NCBI GenBank assembly: GCA_019685655.1 | Contig: JABFQP010000006.1 | Coordinates: 51,532-115,531, forward strand | From: Candidatus Bathyarchaeota archaeon A05DMB-5 | GTDB lineage: Archaea; Thermoproteota; Bathyarchaeia; Bathyarchaeales; Bathycorpusculaceae | DNA: 64,000 bases | Reading direction: 5' to 3' | Part shown: positions 1-8,077 of the stretch, piece by piece | Layout: each line of letters opens with the position of its first letter | How positions within the stretch are numbered: position 1 is the first letter of the stretch | Made by a program: the position numbers and the translations under genes | Notes under the pieces: generated by a model | Told to the model about the DNA's origin: nothing | The model's database searches: none | What the model saw: only the letters and a program-made list of their open reading frames with translations

Positions 1-334
1 TTGGTCCTAAGGGCGATTCTGCCACTTCTTTAGAAAAAGATACATGCCCTGCGTATGCAACTTGCTTGTTTAAGCAAAAGTTTATGGTTTTTCCACTTAG
101 TCCTTCGAATAATACTGCTCTTGCGGCGTCGCGGATGCGTTCTCTGCGGAGTAAATTGTAAAGTTTAGTGAGGGCTTCTTGTTCTGTTGCTTCTGCGGTT
201 AGTATAGCCCCCTTATATATAGGTTGAACTTTGGTTTGAATGTTGCCGAAAATGTTTTCGATGGCGCGTTTTACTTTTTCTTCGCTTTCTGTTGGGTTGA
301 TTTCCGCTTCCACGTAGACTTTTATTTTGTCCAT
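1..334 (-). CDS. UPF0201 family protein (3' end cut by window edge)
   Basis: The minus-strand frame opens with ATG at 334 and runs off the left edge, giving the first 111 codons. It begins MDKIKVYVEAEINPTE and continues through a conserved LLRRERIRDAARAVLF stretch to ESPLGP. This matches the archaeal UPF0201 (DUF54) family, a small predicted RNA-binding fold of unknown function. Its start overlaps the last 13 bases of the UPF0200 gene, so the two are co-transcribed. UPF0200 and UPF0201 are neighbours or fused in other archaea, which supports both calls. The C terminus is not visible. Confidence 0.8.
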   Translation of the reverse strand, partial: MDKIKVYVEAEINPTESEEKVKRAIENIFGNIQTKVQPIYKGAILTAEATEQEALTKLYNLLRRERIRDAARAVLFEGLSGKTINFCLNKQVAYAGHVSFSKEVAESPLGP

Positions 335-888
335 TTGTGTTCGACTTTCCTGAGAACTTCTCTGGCTTTCTGTTTTACTAGCTCATATTTTTCTTCGTTT
401 ACTATTAAGTGTTCAGCCATTGCTATGGCTTCGCCTAACCCGACGCTTAATTCACGCGTGTCTCTTTCATGGAAGATTTCCCAACTGGCTGGGTCGTCGC
501 TTCTTTGTCTGTGATAAAGTCTTTTGAACCTTGTTTCCGGCGGCGAATGAACCGCTATGAGCGTGAATTTTGGAAAATGCCTTTTGAATTCTTCAACTTC
601 GTTTAAGCTGCGTATACCATCTACGAGAATTTTGCTTTCTTGTGCGTTTTCTATTTTTGGAATGCACATTTTTGCTATGACACTTTTTCCCTCTTTCTCA
701 CGCAATTCAAGCATTATTTTGCCAATGTTTTGGGGGTTCAGTTCTAACCCTCTACGCGTTGTTTCCTCTCGCACCACATCACCCATCACAACAATGCCAT
801 AACCCATCTCTTTAGCGGCAGAAACCACTAAGGATTTTCCAGCTCCGGGCATACCAGCTAAACCAACAACCAGTTTATTGCTGCTCAC
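322..888 (-). CDS. UPF0200 family P-loop nucleotide kinase-like protein
   Basis: A 188-residue protein with a Walker A loop GMPGAGKS near residue 16 and a general adenylate/dephospho-CoA kinase-like layout. It belongs to UPF0200 (COG0237-related), whose substrate is not established. The GTG at 888 is chosen as start because a GAGGG Shine-Dalgarno lies about 9 nt upstream and the protein then has the usual family length. The frame stays open to about 1122, but that extension overlaps the divergent thpR gene and lacks family similarity. It is followed by, and overlaps, the UPF0201 gene. The kinase activity is inferred from the fold only. Confidence 0.8.
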   Translation of the reverse strand: MSSNKLVVGLAGMPGAGKSLVVSAAKEMGYGIVVMGDVVREETTRRGLELNPQNIGKIMLELREKEGKSVIAKMCIPKIENAQESKILVDGIRSLNEVEEFKRHFPKFTLIAVHSPPETRFKRLYHRQRSDDPASWEIFHERDTRELSVGLGEAIAMAEHLIVNEEKYELVKQKAREVLRKVEHKWTK

Positions 889-991
889 TTTGCATTTCCC
901 TCTGTGGACAGATTTTGTCAGTAACAGATAGTCTTTTACATTAAAAGCATTTATGAGAAAGTTACATGAAGAATAAGCGAAGGAATACTTG

Positions 992-1555
992 ATGTCTGAG
1001 GCCATAAGAAGTTTTATAGCTTTTGACATGGACAGCGAACAAGTTCTTAAAAGGATAACAGACATCCAATCTCTCCTAACCAAAACTGGAGCAGACCTAA
1101 AACTAGTTGAACCTAAAAACATTCACATAACCGTCCGATTTCTCGGAAACATAACCCAACCCATGGTAGACAAGATTTTTGAAGAAATGAAAAAGGTTCA
1201 GTTTGTCCCTTTCAACATTAAAATTCGTGGAACTGGCGCTTTTCCTAACTTGCGTTATCCGCGAGTTTTGTGGGCAGGAATAACTGAAGGCGTCGACCAA
1301 TTGAGAAACATTTTCAACCAGCTAGAACCCCGTTTACGCAGTTTAGGATTTACACCTGACCCGAAAGGCTTTAGCCCTCACCTTACGATTGCCCGTGTCA
1401 AGTCTGGAAGAAACAAGGCTGAACTCGCTAAATTCCTAAACGAGAACGCAAATTACGAGTTTGGAATTGTACTGGCTGAATGTTTAAGACTTAAAAAGAG
1501 CGATTTGACGCCGAAGGGACCAATTTACTCAACACTTAAAGAGGTTTGTCCATAA
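992..1555 (+). CDS. thpR: RNA 2',3'-cyclic phosphodiesterase (2H family)
   Basis: A 187-residue protein of the 2H phosphoesterase (LigT/ThpR) family, which opens 2',3'-cyclic phosphates to 2'-phosphates on RNA and may act in tRNA end processing. Both catalytic signatures are visible: H-x-T at residues 45-47 (HITVRFLG) and H-x-T at 130-132 (HLTIARVK). The length is normal. ATG at 992 is preferred over the TTG just before it, with a GAAGG element about 9 nt upstream. The CCA-adding enzyme gene follows after 16 bases, a pairing that suggests joint RNA-end metabolism. It is divergent from the UPF0200 gene. Confidence 0.92.
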   Translation: MSEAIRSFIAFDMDSEQVLKRITDIQSLLTKTGADLKLVEPKNIHITVRFLGNITQPMVDKIFEEMKKVQFVPFNIKIRGTGAFPNLRYPRVLWAGITEGVDQLRNIFNQLEPRLRSLGFTPDPKGFSPHLTIARVKSGRNKAELAKFLNENANYEFGIVLAECLRLKKSDLTPKGPIYSTLKEVCP

Positions 1556-1571
1556 AAATAGAGAAAGGGCA

Positions 1572-3002
1572 ATGTTTATGGAGAGAAAGATAGCGGATGT
1601 CTGCGCAACTGTTCTAAAACGTGTCACGCCAGACAAGAAAAGGCGCGCAAAAATTGAGGTTTTAGCTAGAAAACTGGAGAAGAAAGTTGCTAACGCATCT
1701 AAAGCTTTGGGTGTTGAAGCTATAGTGCGCGTGGAAGGTTCTGTTGCGAAGGACACTTGGCTCAGCAAAGAGCCAGACATAGACATTTTCATGCGTGTTC
1801 CAACAACTATACCGCGTAAATCGCTTGGAGAAGTCTGCCTAAAAGTAGCCAGAAAAGCCACCGAAGGCGCAAAACAGATTGAAAGGTTTGCTGAGCATCC
1901 GTATTTGGAGGCGATAATTAACGGTGTCAGAGTGAATATTGTGCCTTGTTATAACGTTAAGCGTGGAGAATGGTTAAGCGCCACAGACCGGACGCCTTAC
2001 CATACAGATTATGTTAAAAAGCATTTGAAAATGCCAATGCATGCTGAAGTGCGTTTGCTGAAAAAGTTTATGTCAGGAGTGGACGTTTATGGCGCTGAAA
2101 TAAAAGTCGGCGGGTTCAGCGGTTACCTATGCGAACTTCTAATTTTACACTACAGATCCTTTGCAGAGACACTGAAAGCTTTTGCGCAGTATAAGCAAAT
2201 AAAAGTCATAGACATAGAAGGCTACTACAGAGAAAGAGAAAACGAGCTACCGCTGTTATTCACGGAACCATTGATAATCATCGACCCAGTAGACAAAGGA
2301 AGAAACGTAGCTTCAGCAGTACAACCACAGAAACTCTACACTTTCATAGCCGCAGCACGAGCTTTCCTAGAAAAACCCCACTTAGCCTTCTTTTATCCGC
2401 CAAAAACAACAGCCTTAACAGCGAAAGAACTGAAACAAACATTAAAGCAGCGTGGCTCCGCCATTGTCCTCGTAACCTTTGGAAACGTTAACGCTGTCCC
2501 AGACGTTTTATGGGGACAACTATACAAGTCTCAGCGTTCTCTCCGCAAGCTTATTGAATTAAACGATTTCAAAATTTTAAGAGACGCAACGTGGAGTGAC
2601 GAAAAAAACCTCAACACGTTCCTCTTCGAACTTGAAAACCACCACACCGCACCAGTCAAGAAACACCTTGGGCCTCCTCTGGAGAGAGAACGTGAATGCA
2701 GAGATTTTTTGGAAAAATACACGCATAATTCTGATGTGGTTTCTGGACCATACATTGCGGATGGACGATTGGCTGTGCAGCTAAAAAGAAAATACACCGA
2801 TGTGCGTGTATTGCTCAAGGAAAAGCTGAAGGATGGAGGAAGAAACGCTGGTGTAGCTGAAAAAATTTCACACGTCTTAAAGAATGATTTCAAAGTTTTG
2901 GTAAACGAAGAAATAGCCGAAATATACACCAAAAACAGCAAATTTGCAGAGTTCTTAACTGATTTTCTTTCTGGTAAACCAAAATGGTTAGAAACCACTT
3001 AG
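1572..3002 (+). CDS. cca: Archaeal CCA-adding tRNA nucleotidyltransferase
   Basis: A 476-residue class I (archaeal) CCA-adding enzyme, which adds or repairs the 3' CCA of tRNA using CTP and ATP. The nucleotidyltransferase signature is clear: GSVAKDTW at residues 56-63, then the metal-binding pair D69 and D71 in EPDIDIF. The length fits archaeal CCA enzymes (about 440-480 residues). An in-frame ATG two codons later (1578) is a possible alternative start with slightly better SD spacing. It forms an operon with thpR. Its last 15 bases overlap the convergent uppP gene. Confidence 0.95.
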   Translation: MFMERKIADVCATVLKRVTPDKKRRAKIEVLARKLEKKVANASKALGVEAIVRVEGSVAKDTWLSKEPDIDIFMRVPTTIPRKSLGEVCLKVARKATEGAKQIERFAEHPYLEAIINGVRVNIVPCYNVKRGEWLSATDRTPYHTDYVKKHLKMPMHAEVRLLKKFMSGVDVYGAEIKVGGFSGYLCELLILHYRSFAETLKAFAQYKQIKVIDIEGYYRERENELPLLFTEPLIIIDPVDKGRNVASAVQPQKLYTFIAAARAFLEKPHLAFFYPPKTTALTAKELKQTLKQRGSAIVLVTFGNVNAVPDVLWGQLYKSQRSLRKLIELNDFKILRDATWSDEKNLNTFLFELENHHTAPVKKHLGPPLERERECRDFLEKYTHNSDVVSGPYIADGRLAVQLKRKYTDVRVLLKEKLKDGGRNAGVAEKISHVLKNDFKVLVNEEIAEIYTKNSKFAEFLTDFLSGKPKWLETT

Positions 3003-3788
3003 GCTCAACGCTATTAATGCGACGCCAAAAAGCCAGCAGTATAACGCGAAAAAGTGAAACTTCTTTTTAGCAAGGATTTTCCAGAGCAACTTTATTGTTA
3101 AATAGCCAACAATCATTGCAGCAACGACTCCCACGAGGATTTCTGTCCATCCTAAACCCGCAGTTACAAGTGTCCCGTAATCCTTGTATGCCGTGTAGCC
3201 GATGGCGCCGATTATTGCTGGTATCGAAAGCAGAAATGAGAATTTGAAGGCTTTTTCACGTTTTATTCCTAACAACAATGCAATAGCGATTGTTGCCCCA
3301 CTTCTGGAGACGCCTGGAATTATAGCTAAGCCTTCTGCCACACCAACAATTACCGCAGTCAAATAGTCTATGCCATCTTTTTCTTCCTTTCCAATCTTCG
3401 ACAAGTAAAGCACTAAACCGAAAACAACGAACGCTACAGCAATTGGCAGCAGATTTTGGAACGTTTGCTCCACGGGCTCTTTAAGTAAAACGCCTACAAC
3501 CACGGCTGGGATTGTTCCCACGATTATTAAAGATAATAGTTTGCCGTGTTCTGTTTTGAAATCAAAGCGAACCAGAGCTGCAAAGATTTTTTTGATGTCC
3601 TCTCTGAAGAAGAACAATACTACGAGCAATGTTCCAATATGCAGCATAAACTCGAAAAGAAGCGAATTCTGTGTGCCGAGAAAATGTAGAAAATGTTCGG
3701 CTACTTTCAAGTGTCCGGTGCTTGAGATGGGTAGCCATTCTGTTAAGCCTTGTATTGTGCCGAGAATTGCTGTTTCCACCAGACCCAA
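2988..3788 (-). CDS. uppP: Undecaprenyl-diphosphatase-like membrane phosphatase
   Basis: A 266-residue polytopic membrane protein of the BacA/UppP family, which dephosphorylates polyprenyl pyrophosphate carriers. Family motifs are present: EWLPISSTGHL at residues 17-27 and PGVSRSGATIA in the second half. About eight hydrophobic segments are visible. In an archaeon the likely substrate is a dolichyl- or undecaprenyl-type diphosphate used for glycosylation of surface proteins, which is inference. The ATG at 3788 is consistent with the N terminus of the family. The gene converges on cca and overlaps it by 15 bases. Confidence 0.93.
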   Translation of the reverse strand: MGLVETAILGTIQGLTEWLPISSTGHLKVAEHFLHFLGTQNSLLFEFMLHIGTLLVVLFFFREDIKKIFAALVRFDFKTEHGKLLSLIIVGTIPAVVVGVLLKEPVEQTFQNLLPIAVAFVVFGLVLYLSKIGKEEKDGIDYLTAVIVGVAEGLAIIPGVSRSGATIAIALLLGIKREKAFKFSFLLSIPAIIGAIGYTAYKDYGTLVTAGLGWTEILVGVVAAMIVGYLTIKLLWKILAKKKFHFFALYCWLFGVALIALSLSGF

Positions 3789-3881
3789 ATGTTATCGCCG
3801 CTTTCCTTTCTTGTATTTTCGAGTTATGTTTAAAAGATTAATTCAAGTAACACATTAATTCTTCAATGCTGGTGTAAATGA

Positions 3882-4421
3882 ATGAGTGGGTATCCGCCTG
3901 GAAGCCGCGAAGACCGTGAAATGCTGGCTAAAATGCCCATGGAAAAGCTGCTTGACTATTTCTTTCTGGAAATCCGAAACCTGTGGAGAGTTGACGGCTT
4001 ATACTTTCTTGGCATAGAGAAAAAGTTTGGCACAGAAGCAGCTACAGAAATTGACGCTGGAGTTTGGGAAACAATGGCTGCAATAGAAGCCAAAAGCCTG
4101 CAAAAAATGTTCAACATTGGCGAAAATCCGGATGTCCCAACAATTATTGATTTACTGCGAAAATCAAGTTGGGCTTTAGATCAGCCGTTCAAAACTGTCG
4201 AGGTAAGCAGTAAAAGAGGCACTTTAAGCGTTGACCGTTGCAGAACACAAGAAACACGCTTAATCAAAGGATTAAGCGAGTTTCCATGCAAAAAAGTCAG
4301 ATTCGGCTATTTGAAAAACTTCGCAAAGACGCTCAACCCAAACGTGGAAGTAGACTGCATAGTTTGCCCGCCAGACAAGCACCCCAAAAATCTATGGTGC
4401 AAATGGGAGTTTCGCTTATAA
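3882..4421 (+). CDS. DUF6125-like soluble protein of unknown function
   Basis: A 179-residue soluble protein. The body contains VDGLYFLGIEKKFG and the C-terminal half carries RCRTQETRLIKGLSEFPC followed by VDCIVCPPDKHP and a final WCKWEFRL. This pattern of a conserved acidic helix and late cysteines recalls the DUF6125 family seen in bacteria and archaea with varied metabolism. The family assignment is from memory of the motif pattern and should be checked. Three cysteines in the last third could bind a metal or a cofactor, which is inference. The gene stands alone between two minus-strand membrane-protein genes. Confidence 0.65.
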   Translation: MSGYPPGSREDREMLAKMPMEKLLDYFFLEIRNLWRVDGLYFLGIEKKFGTEAATEIDAGVWETMAAIEAKSLQKMFNIGENPDVPTIIDLLRKSSWALDQPFKTVEVSSKRGTLSVDRCRTQETRLIKGLSEFPCKKVRFGYLKNFAKTLNPNVEVDCIVCPPDKHPKNLWCKWEFRL

Positions 4422-4518
4422 TTTTTAGTAAATTACAGTTTGTTTCCTCTTTCTAGCACGTACTTAAAACCATAGAATAATCGCATAGAAAACACCTTGC
4501 TTGCTTTTGTGTGTATTA

Positions 4519-4977
4519 TTATGTTGTTGCCTCGCGCAAAAAGTGTTCTTTTGGGGTTTTAGTCGAAAAATAGATTGAGCATCCTATAGCGTAAACGAAA
4601 GGGAAGGGTAGAAATAGAATTCTTGCTATGCTCAGATATTGATACCACGGGTCGCCACTTTCCAAATAAAGCATGTAACGCCATACTCCCATAAAATTGT
4701 AACACCATATGAAAAACAAGACAAAAACTATCCAAAATATTATTGAGCTGTGCCAAGCGTACCTTGCCCGGGCAAGTATCATAAATGAAACACTGAAAGC
4801 AAAAACCGCAAGCATTAGCGGAGCGTAAAATATTGGTGAAAGTTGGGCTGATGTGCCAGAGGAATACGGTCCACCAACCATAGCAACTACCCAAAACAAT
4901 AAGAAAATAAAAAGCAAAGCTATTCCACTCAAGACAGTTAGCCAAGCTACTACTGTCACGCCAATCGGTCTTTTCAC
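4519..4977 (-). CDS. Four-helix membrane protein of unknown function
   Basis: A 152-residue protein with four strongly hydrophobic segments (about residues 5-30, 50-70, 77-97 and 120-142) and basic ends. The N-terminal pattern RPIGVTVVAWLTVLSGI is common among small uncharacterised membrane proteins of archaea and bacteria. No catalytic motif is seen. It is monocistronic as far as the sequence shows: nothing on the same strand lies within 190 bases. I do not recognise a family with a known function. Confidence 0.6.
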   Translation of the reverse strand: MKRPIGVTVVAWLTVLSGIALLFIFLLFWVVAMVGGPYSSGTSAQLSPIFYAPLMLAVFAFSVSFMILARARYAWHSSIIFWIVFVLFFIWCYNFMGVWRYMLYLESGDPWYQYLSIARILFLPFPFVYAIGCSIYFSTKTPKEHFLREATT

Positions 4978-5176
4978 AACTGCCCCTTCACCTTTATAGT
5001 ATGGCAGTTCGCACAGATAAAGGTTAAGCGAACCTAAGCATACGTGATAAGGATGCCCTCCTTACCATATCTCATCAATTTGGCCAAAATCTCTCAAGAA
5101 ACATAGAAAAGAGTTTCCACTAAATTAATAAAAAACGTGGGAAAACTGGGTTACGAATTAAAGCTATTAGCTTAAC

Positions 5177-5317
5177 CTAATATCTTCTTCTTTGGCCTCT
5201 TCTTTTCGACCAGCACTCTCGGCAGTAAACGGGCCTATTTGGGTCAGGCTTGAAGGGGACTTCACATTCCTGTCCACAATCAGCACAAACTGCCTTGTGC
5301 ATCTCTTTCTCTGACAT
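5177..5317 (-). CDS. Small zinc-ribbon protein (CxxC...CxxC)
   Basis: A 46-residue ORF, ATG at 5317 to TAG at 5177. It starts MSEKEMHKAVCADCGQECE and ends with a basic tail KRRGQRRRY. Four cysteines form two pairs (C11-x2-C14 and C32-x2-C35), giving a plausible zinc ribbon, with CREC as the second knuckle. Very similar tiny CxxC proteins with the pattern AVCADCG...VYCREC are widespread in archaea and bacteria. An AAGGAG element lies about 13 nt upstream of the ATG, somewhat far. A nucleic-acid-binding role is inferred from the ribbon and basic tail. Confidence 0.75.
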   Translation of the reverse strand: MSEKEMHKAVCADCGQECEVPFKPDPNRPVYCRECWSKRRGQRRRY

Positions 5318-5507
5318 TTTACTATTTCAACTCCTTACGCGTTTATCGTGCAAAAATCGCTTCTTGCACAACGCAATCATCCACTACACTGACGCTTATA
5401 AAACTTGTTATCAAACGTTCAAAATCTAAACAAGCCACATCTACACGCAAACATGTTAAGGTTCTTATTTATGAAAGCCGTAAAAAGTAGTTAGAGAGGC
5501 GCTGTTG

Positions 5508-6053
5508 ATGGCTAGTCAGCAACCAGAAATAATCTCTCGACTTCGTGAGTTTTCTCCGACAAAAACTGCCGGCTTAATTTCTGACACACATGTTCCAGCA
5601 AGAGCCAGAGAACTTCCCAAAAAAGTGTTCGAAGTCTTCGACAAAGTAGACTTCATTGTGCATGCCGGAGACCTTGTGCAGTTGTCTGTCATCGACGAGT
5701 TGGAACAGCTTGCGCCAGTCTTGGCTGTTTACGGCAACATGGATGGACCAGAAATCCGCGGAAAACTACCAAAACTCGACTCCGTAAAAGTTTTCGACTG
5801 GAAAATAGGAGTAATACACAATCCAGGCGCGCTTTTCGGCTTAGCAAAAATGCGTGAAATCGCTGAACGGAACGCATTTAACGTGCTTGTTTATGGGCAC
5901 ACGCATAGCTCTAACATAAAATGGGAAGGAAACACTCTTTTCATAAACCCAGGAAGCCCAACCAATCCTATTCCGCCTTTCATTAACAAGCCCACTGTAG
6001 CTTTGCTTAGAATTACAAAGGAGAAAATAATACCGGAGATAGTTCAGATTTAG
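5508..6053 (+). CDS. YfcE/MJ0936-type metallophosphoesterase
   Basis: A 181-residue calcineurin-like phosphoesterase of the YfcE/MJ0936 family, which hydrolyses phosphodiesters with two divalent metals. Motifs in order: SDTH (metal ligands), HAGD, GNMD and GHTH, followed by the family ending INPGSPTNP. Start chosen at ATG 5508, with GAGAGG about 9 nt upstream; a TTG directly precedes it. The physiological substrate is unknown for this family. Its 3' end overlaps the convergent CoA-binding protein gene by 4 bases. Confidence 0.9.
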   Translation: MASQQPEIISRLREFSPTKTAGLISDTHVPARARELPKKVFEVFDKVDFIVHAGDLVQLSVIDELEQLAPVLAVYGNMDGPEIRGKLPKLDSVKVFDWKIGVIHNPGALFGLAKMREIAERNAFNVLVYGHTHSSNIKWEGNTLFINPGSPTNPIPPFINKPTVALLRITKEKIIPEIVQI

Positions 6054-6493
6054 ACAAGTTTACGCTTCTCAATTAATCGACGGTGCTCTTGCATCATGCA
6101 CTTGTCCATAATCACGGTTAAGCCTGCTTTTCTTGCTTTTTCAGCCGCCTGCTCGTTAACGATTCCCAACTGCATCCAAACCACATACGGCACGCCATGC
6201 AGCTTCTTTAACTGAATTGCTTGCTCCACTAATGGCAAAACCTCCGCAGACGGTCTAAAAATGTCCACAACCTCAACACTTTTCTGCACTTCAGCCGGCA
6301 TATCCAGCAAGCTCTTATAGCTTTTCTCTCCCAAGACTTCATTGGCAGAGGGGTTTACTGGTATAATGCGAAAGCCATGAGCTTTTAGGTATTCAGCCAC
6401 TCTGTGGCTGTCTTTTGAAGGGTTTTTGGACAACCCAACAACAGCGACGGTTCTGTATCTTGTTAAAATCTCTTCAATAACATTTTGACTCAA
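6050..6493 (-). CDS. CoA-binding Rossmann-fold protein (YccU type)
   Basis: A 147-residue protein with the CoA_binding (YccU-like) fold. Visible elements are the nucleotide loop VAVVGLSKNPSKDSHRVAEYL, the motif VVDIFRPS, then VWMQLGIVNEQAAEKARKAG and a MDKCMMQEH ending typical of the family. The start is a TTG at 6493 supported by AAGGAG about 8 nt upstream. The TTG overlaps the stop of the upstream exported-protein gene by 4 bases, so the two are translationally coupled. The family binds CoA or acyl-CoA; a cellular role is not established. Confidence 0.9.
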   Translation of the reverse strand: MSQNVIEEILTRYRTVAVVGLSKNPSKDSHRVAEYLKAHGFRIIPVNPSANEVLGEKSYKSLLDMPAEVQKSVEVVDIFRPSAEVLPLVEQAIQLKKLHGVPYVVWMQLGIVNEQAAEKARKAGLTVIMDKCMMQEHRRLIEKRKLV

Positions 6494-6987
6494 CTTTCCG
6501 GCTCCTTACAATAAAAGATTGAATTAATGGATTTACCAGCTTTGCGAAGAATTATTGCCACAAGTAATATGGTAAAGAGTAAAGTCAATAGCAGTAATGG
6601 ATTCTGAAATTCGGGGATTTGCACTGGTCCATACCATGAACCGTATCCATCAATATTGCGGTGAGCTCGAACTGTTGCAGTTGGCGTTCCAGAAATAGCT
6701 CCTAAATTGCAGTGGACTATAAAGGTTGTTTCTGGTCGAAAGTTCACCGGAAAAGTTTGGGTATCTCCGTCAACGTTTACTTCTATGTAGTCAAGATAGT
6801 GTGGGATAGTTTGGCTCTGTGGAGAATGAGAAACCGTGACGTTCAAAACGGTGTCGCCGTCGTCGTTCCAGGCAATCACGTTTGTTACAGTTGGGATTCC
6901 TGCAAATGCTCGTGATGTGGAGTTCGCGATGTATAAGATTAACATGCCTAAAGCTATTATGTAAATGAGTCTTTTTGTTTTGTTCAA
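6490..6987 (-). CDS. Exported membrane-anchored protein with PEF-CTERM-like tail
   Basis: A 165-residue protein with an N-terminal hydrophobic segment (residues 7-25, probable signal peptide or anchor). A beta-rich extracellular domain of about 100 residues follows, carrying the repeated motif WNDDGDTVLNVTVSHSP and VNVDGDTQTFPVNF. A C-terminal IPEF motif precedes a hydrophobic helix and a basic cluster. That C terminus resembles the archaeal PEF-CTERM sorting signal handled by archaeosortases. Unlike the canonical form, about 15 residues follow the helix. The product is predicted to be cell-surface exposed. It is co-transcribed with the downstream CoA-binding gene. Confidence 0.65.
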   Translation of the reverse strand: MNKTKRLIYIIALGMLILYIANSTSRAFAGIPTVTNVIAWNDDGDTVLNVTVSHSPQSQTIPHYLDYIEVNVDGDTQTFPVNFRPETTFIVHCNLGAISGTPTATVRAHRNIDGYGSWYGPVQIPEFQNPLLLLTLLFTILLVAIILRKAGKSINSIFYCKEPES

Positions 6988-7019
6988 TTATTCCACTTTC
7001 TAATTCTTACCAATCAAGG

Positions 7020-7439
7020 TTAAGGTATAAGATTTGTGTAGAGAAATATATAGACTAAAATGCCGAAGAGCAATGTCATTAGCCATAGAATCATAGTAAC
7101 CCTCATTATTTTCTTTCTTTTCATGCAAGACTGGAAGGATGATTGTAAATGCCATGAAGCGACAAGCCAAACCGCAAAACTTTCAGCCAAAACTCCTAAG
7201 ATTACGTGTGTCATGGTGACAAGAGAGAACAAGTTAAAACTGTAATTTAGTCTTAAAGAAGAAGGCAACATCACAACCGCAAATGAAGCCGTATTAAAAA
7301 CCAACGCAATCAGCATCGTTATTCCATGCAAATACAACTTTCTCTTACTTTTCAACATAAGGCTTACAGAAAGTATAGCCAAAACAATAATCTGAAAGGC
7401 AAGGTTAACTTGAGCCACAAACAAATCCACAAACTTCAC
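7020..7439 (-). CDS. Four-helix membrane protein, DUF420-like
   Basis: A 139-residue protein with four transmembrane helices. Conserved-looking features include KLYLHGITM between helices 1 and 2, HVILGVLAESFAVWLVASWHL in helix 3 and a final RVTMILWLMTLLFGILVY helix. The histidine placement resembles the DUF420 (YozB) family, some members of which are linked to haem or respiratory proteins. The assignment is tentative. It lies just upstream of the exported-protein gene on the same strand (32-base gap), so the two may form a small envelope operon. Confidence 0.5.
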   Translation of the reverse strand: MKFVDLFVAQVNLAFQIIVLAILSVSLMLKSKRKLYLHGITMLIALVFNTASFAVVMLPSSLRLNYSFNLFSLVTMTHVILGVLAESFAVWLVASWHLQSSFQSCMKRKKIMRVTMILWLMTLLFGILVYIFLYTNLIP

Positions 7440-7588
7440 CGTAGTTAATAGTAAACATGACTAACGGTATAAGATTTTCACTTTAACTTATCTCTCTCCA
7501 GAATGTTGGAGTGTCGGTTCATAGAGTGTTTTAAAAGCAGAAAATGCGAAGCGTTTTAACTGCAGTTTGCGAGTGGAGGTGCGCGTAT

Positions 7589-7726
7589 ATGGAGCGTTGT
7601 AGAAACCCGTGGAATAAGGAATGTAAGAACCCTAACATTGAAGTTTACATTCTCTTCAAGGGAGAAAAAACACCCATTTGCAAACGTTGCTGGAGTAAGC
7701 TTGCGAATAAAGAGTTGGAGTGGTGA
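7589..7726 (+). CDS. Small cysteine-rich (zinc ribbon) protein
   Basis: A 45-residue protein with cysteines arranged C4, C12 and a C31-x2-C34 knuckle (CKRCW), suggesting a small zinc ribbon. The start is ATG 7589, with a strong GGAGGTG about 7 nt upstream; the longer frame from 7544 is unlikely. The downstream 81-residue gene begins 6 bases after the stop, so the two are an operon. No named family recognised. A small nucleic-acid- or protein-binding role is possible but is inference. Confidence 0.65.
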   Translation: MERCRNPWNKECKNPNIEVYILFKGEKTPICKRCWSKLANKELEW

Positions 7727-7732
7727 AAACTG

Positions 7733-7978
7733 ATGGAAAGATTCAGTATGAACACGGCGAGATCCTTTCTCGGAAAAAACGTAAACCTTCACTTGAAAGA
7801 CGGTTCAATTATAGTGAATGTTTTGCTTTCAGAGATTCTAAAAGACGAGTTTGGAAGGGTGACTTTCGTTAAATGTGTGCCTTACAAGAAAGAAAGCGAG
7901 TTCAAGATACCATTAAAGAGCATAGCATGGGCTGAACTTTTGAATCTCAACTTGATTCTCATCGGCGATAACAATTAG
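7733..7978 (+). CDS. Small beta-rich protein, possibly Sm-like
   Basis: An 81-residue protein. The run FLGKNVNLHLKDGSIIVNVL, followed by FGRVTFVKCVPYKKE and FKIPLKSIAWAELL, predicts five beta strands after a short helix, as in Sm-like small barrels. The classical Sm signatures are not clear, so this is a suggestion only. It is tightly linked to the upstream zinc-ribbon gene. No other family is recognised. It ends about 100 bases before purA, which has its own likely promoter. Confidence 0.55.
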   Translation: MERFSMNTARSFLGKNVNLHLKDGSIIVNVLLSEILKDEFGRVTFVKCVPYKKESEFKIPLKSIAWAELLNLNLILIGDNN

Positions 7979-8012
7979 GACACAGCCGTAATAGCCTTCT
8001 ATTTTTGGATAG

Positions 8013-8020
8013 TTTTTAAA
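8013..8020 (+). promoter_or_regulatory. Likely TATA element for purA
   Basis: A TTTTTAAA element in an AT-rich stretch lies 58 bases before the purA ATG. Archaeal promoters carry the TATA box about 26 nt before the transcription start, so a leader of roughly 30 nt would be expected. There is no experimental support here. Confidence 0.35.
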
Positions 8021-8077
8021 CGATATTGTTAAACAACCTTAAATAATTCTCGGCAGACTCTCTAAACGGCGATAAAA

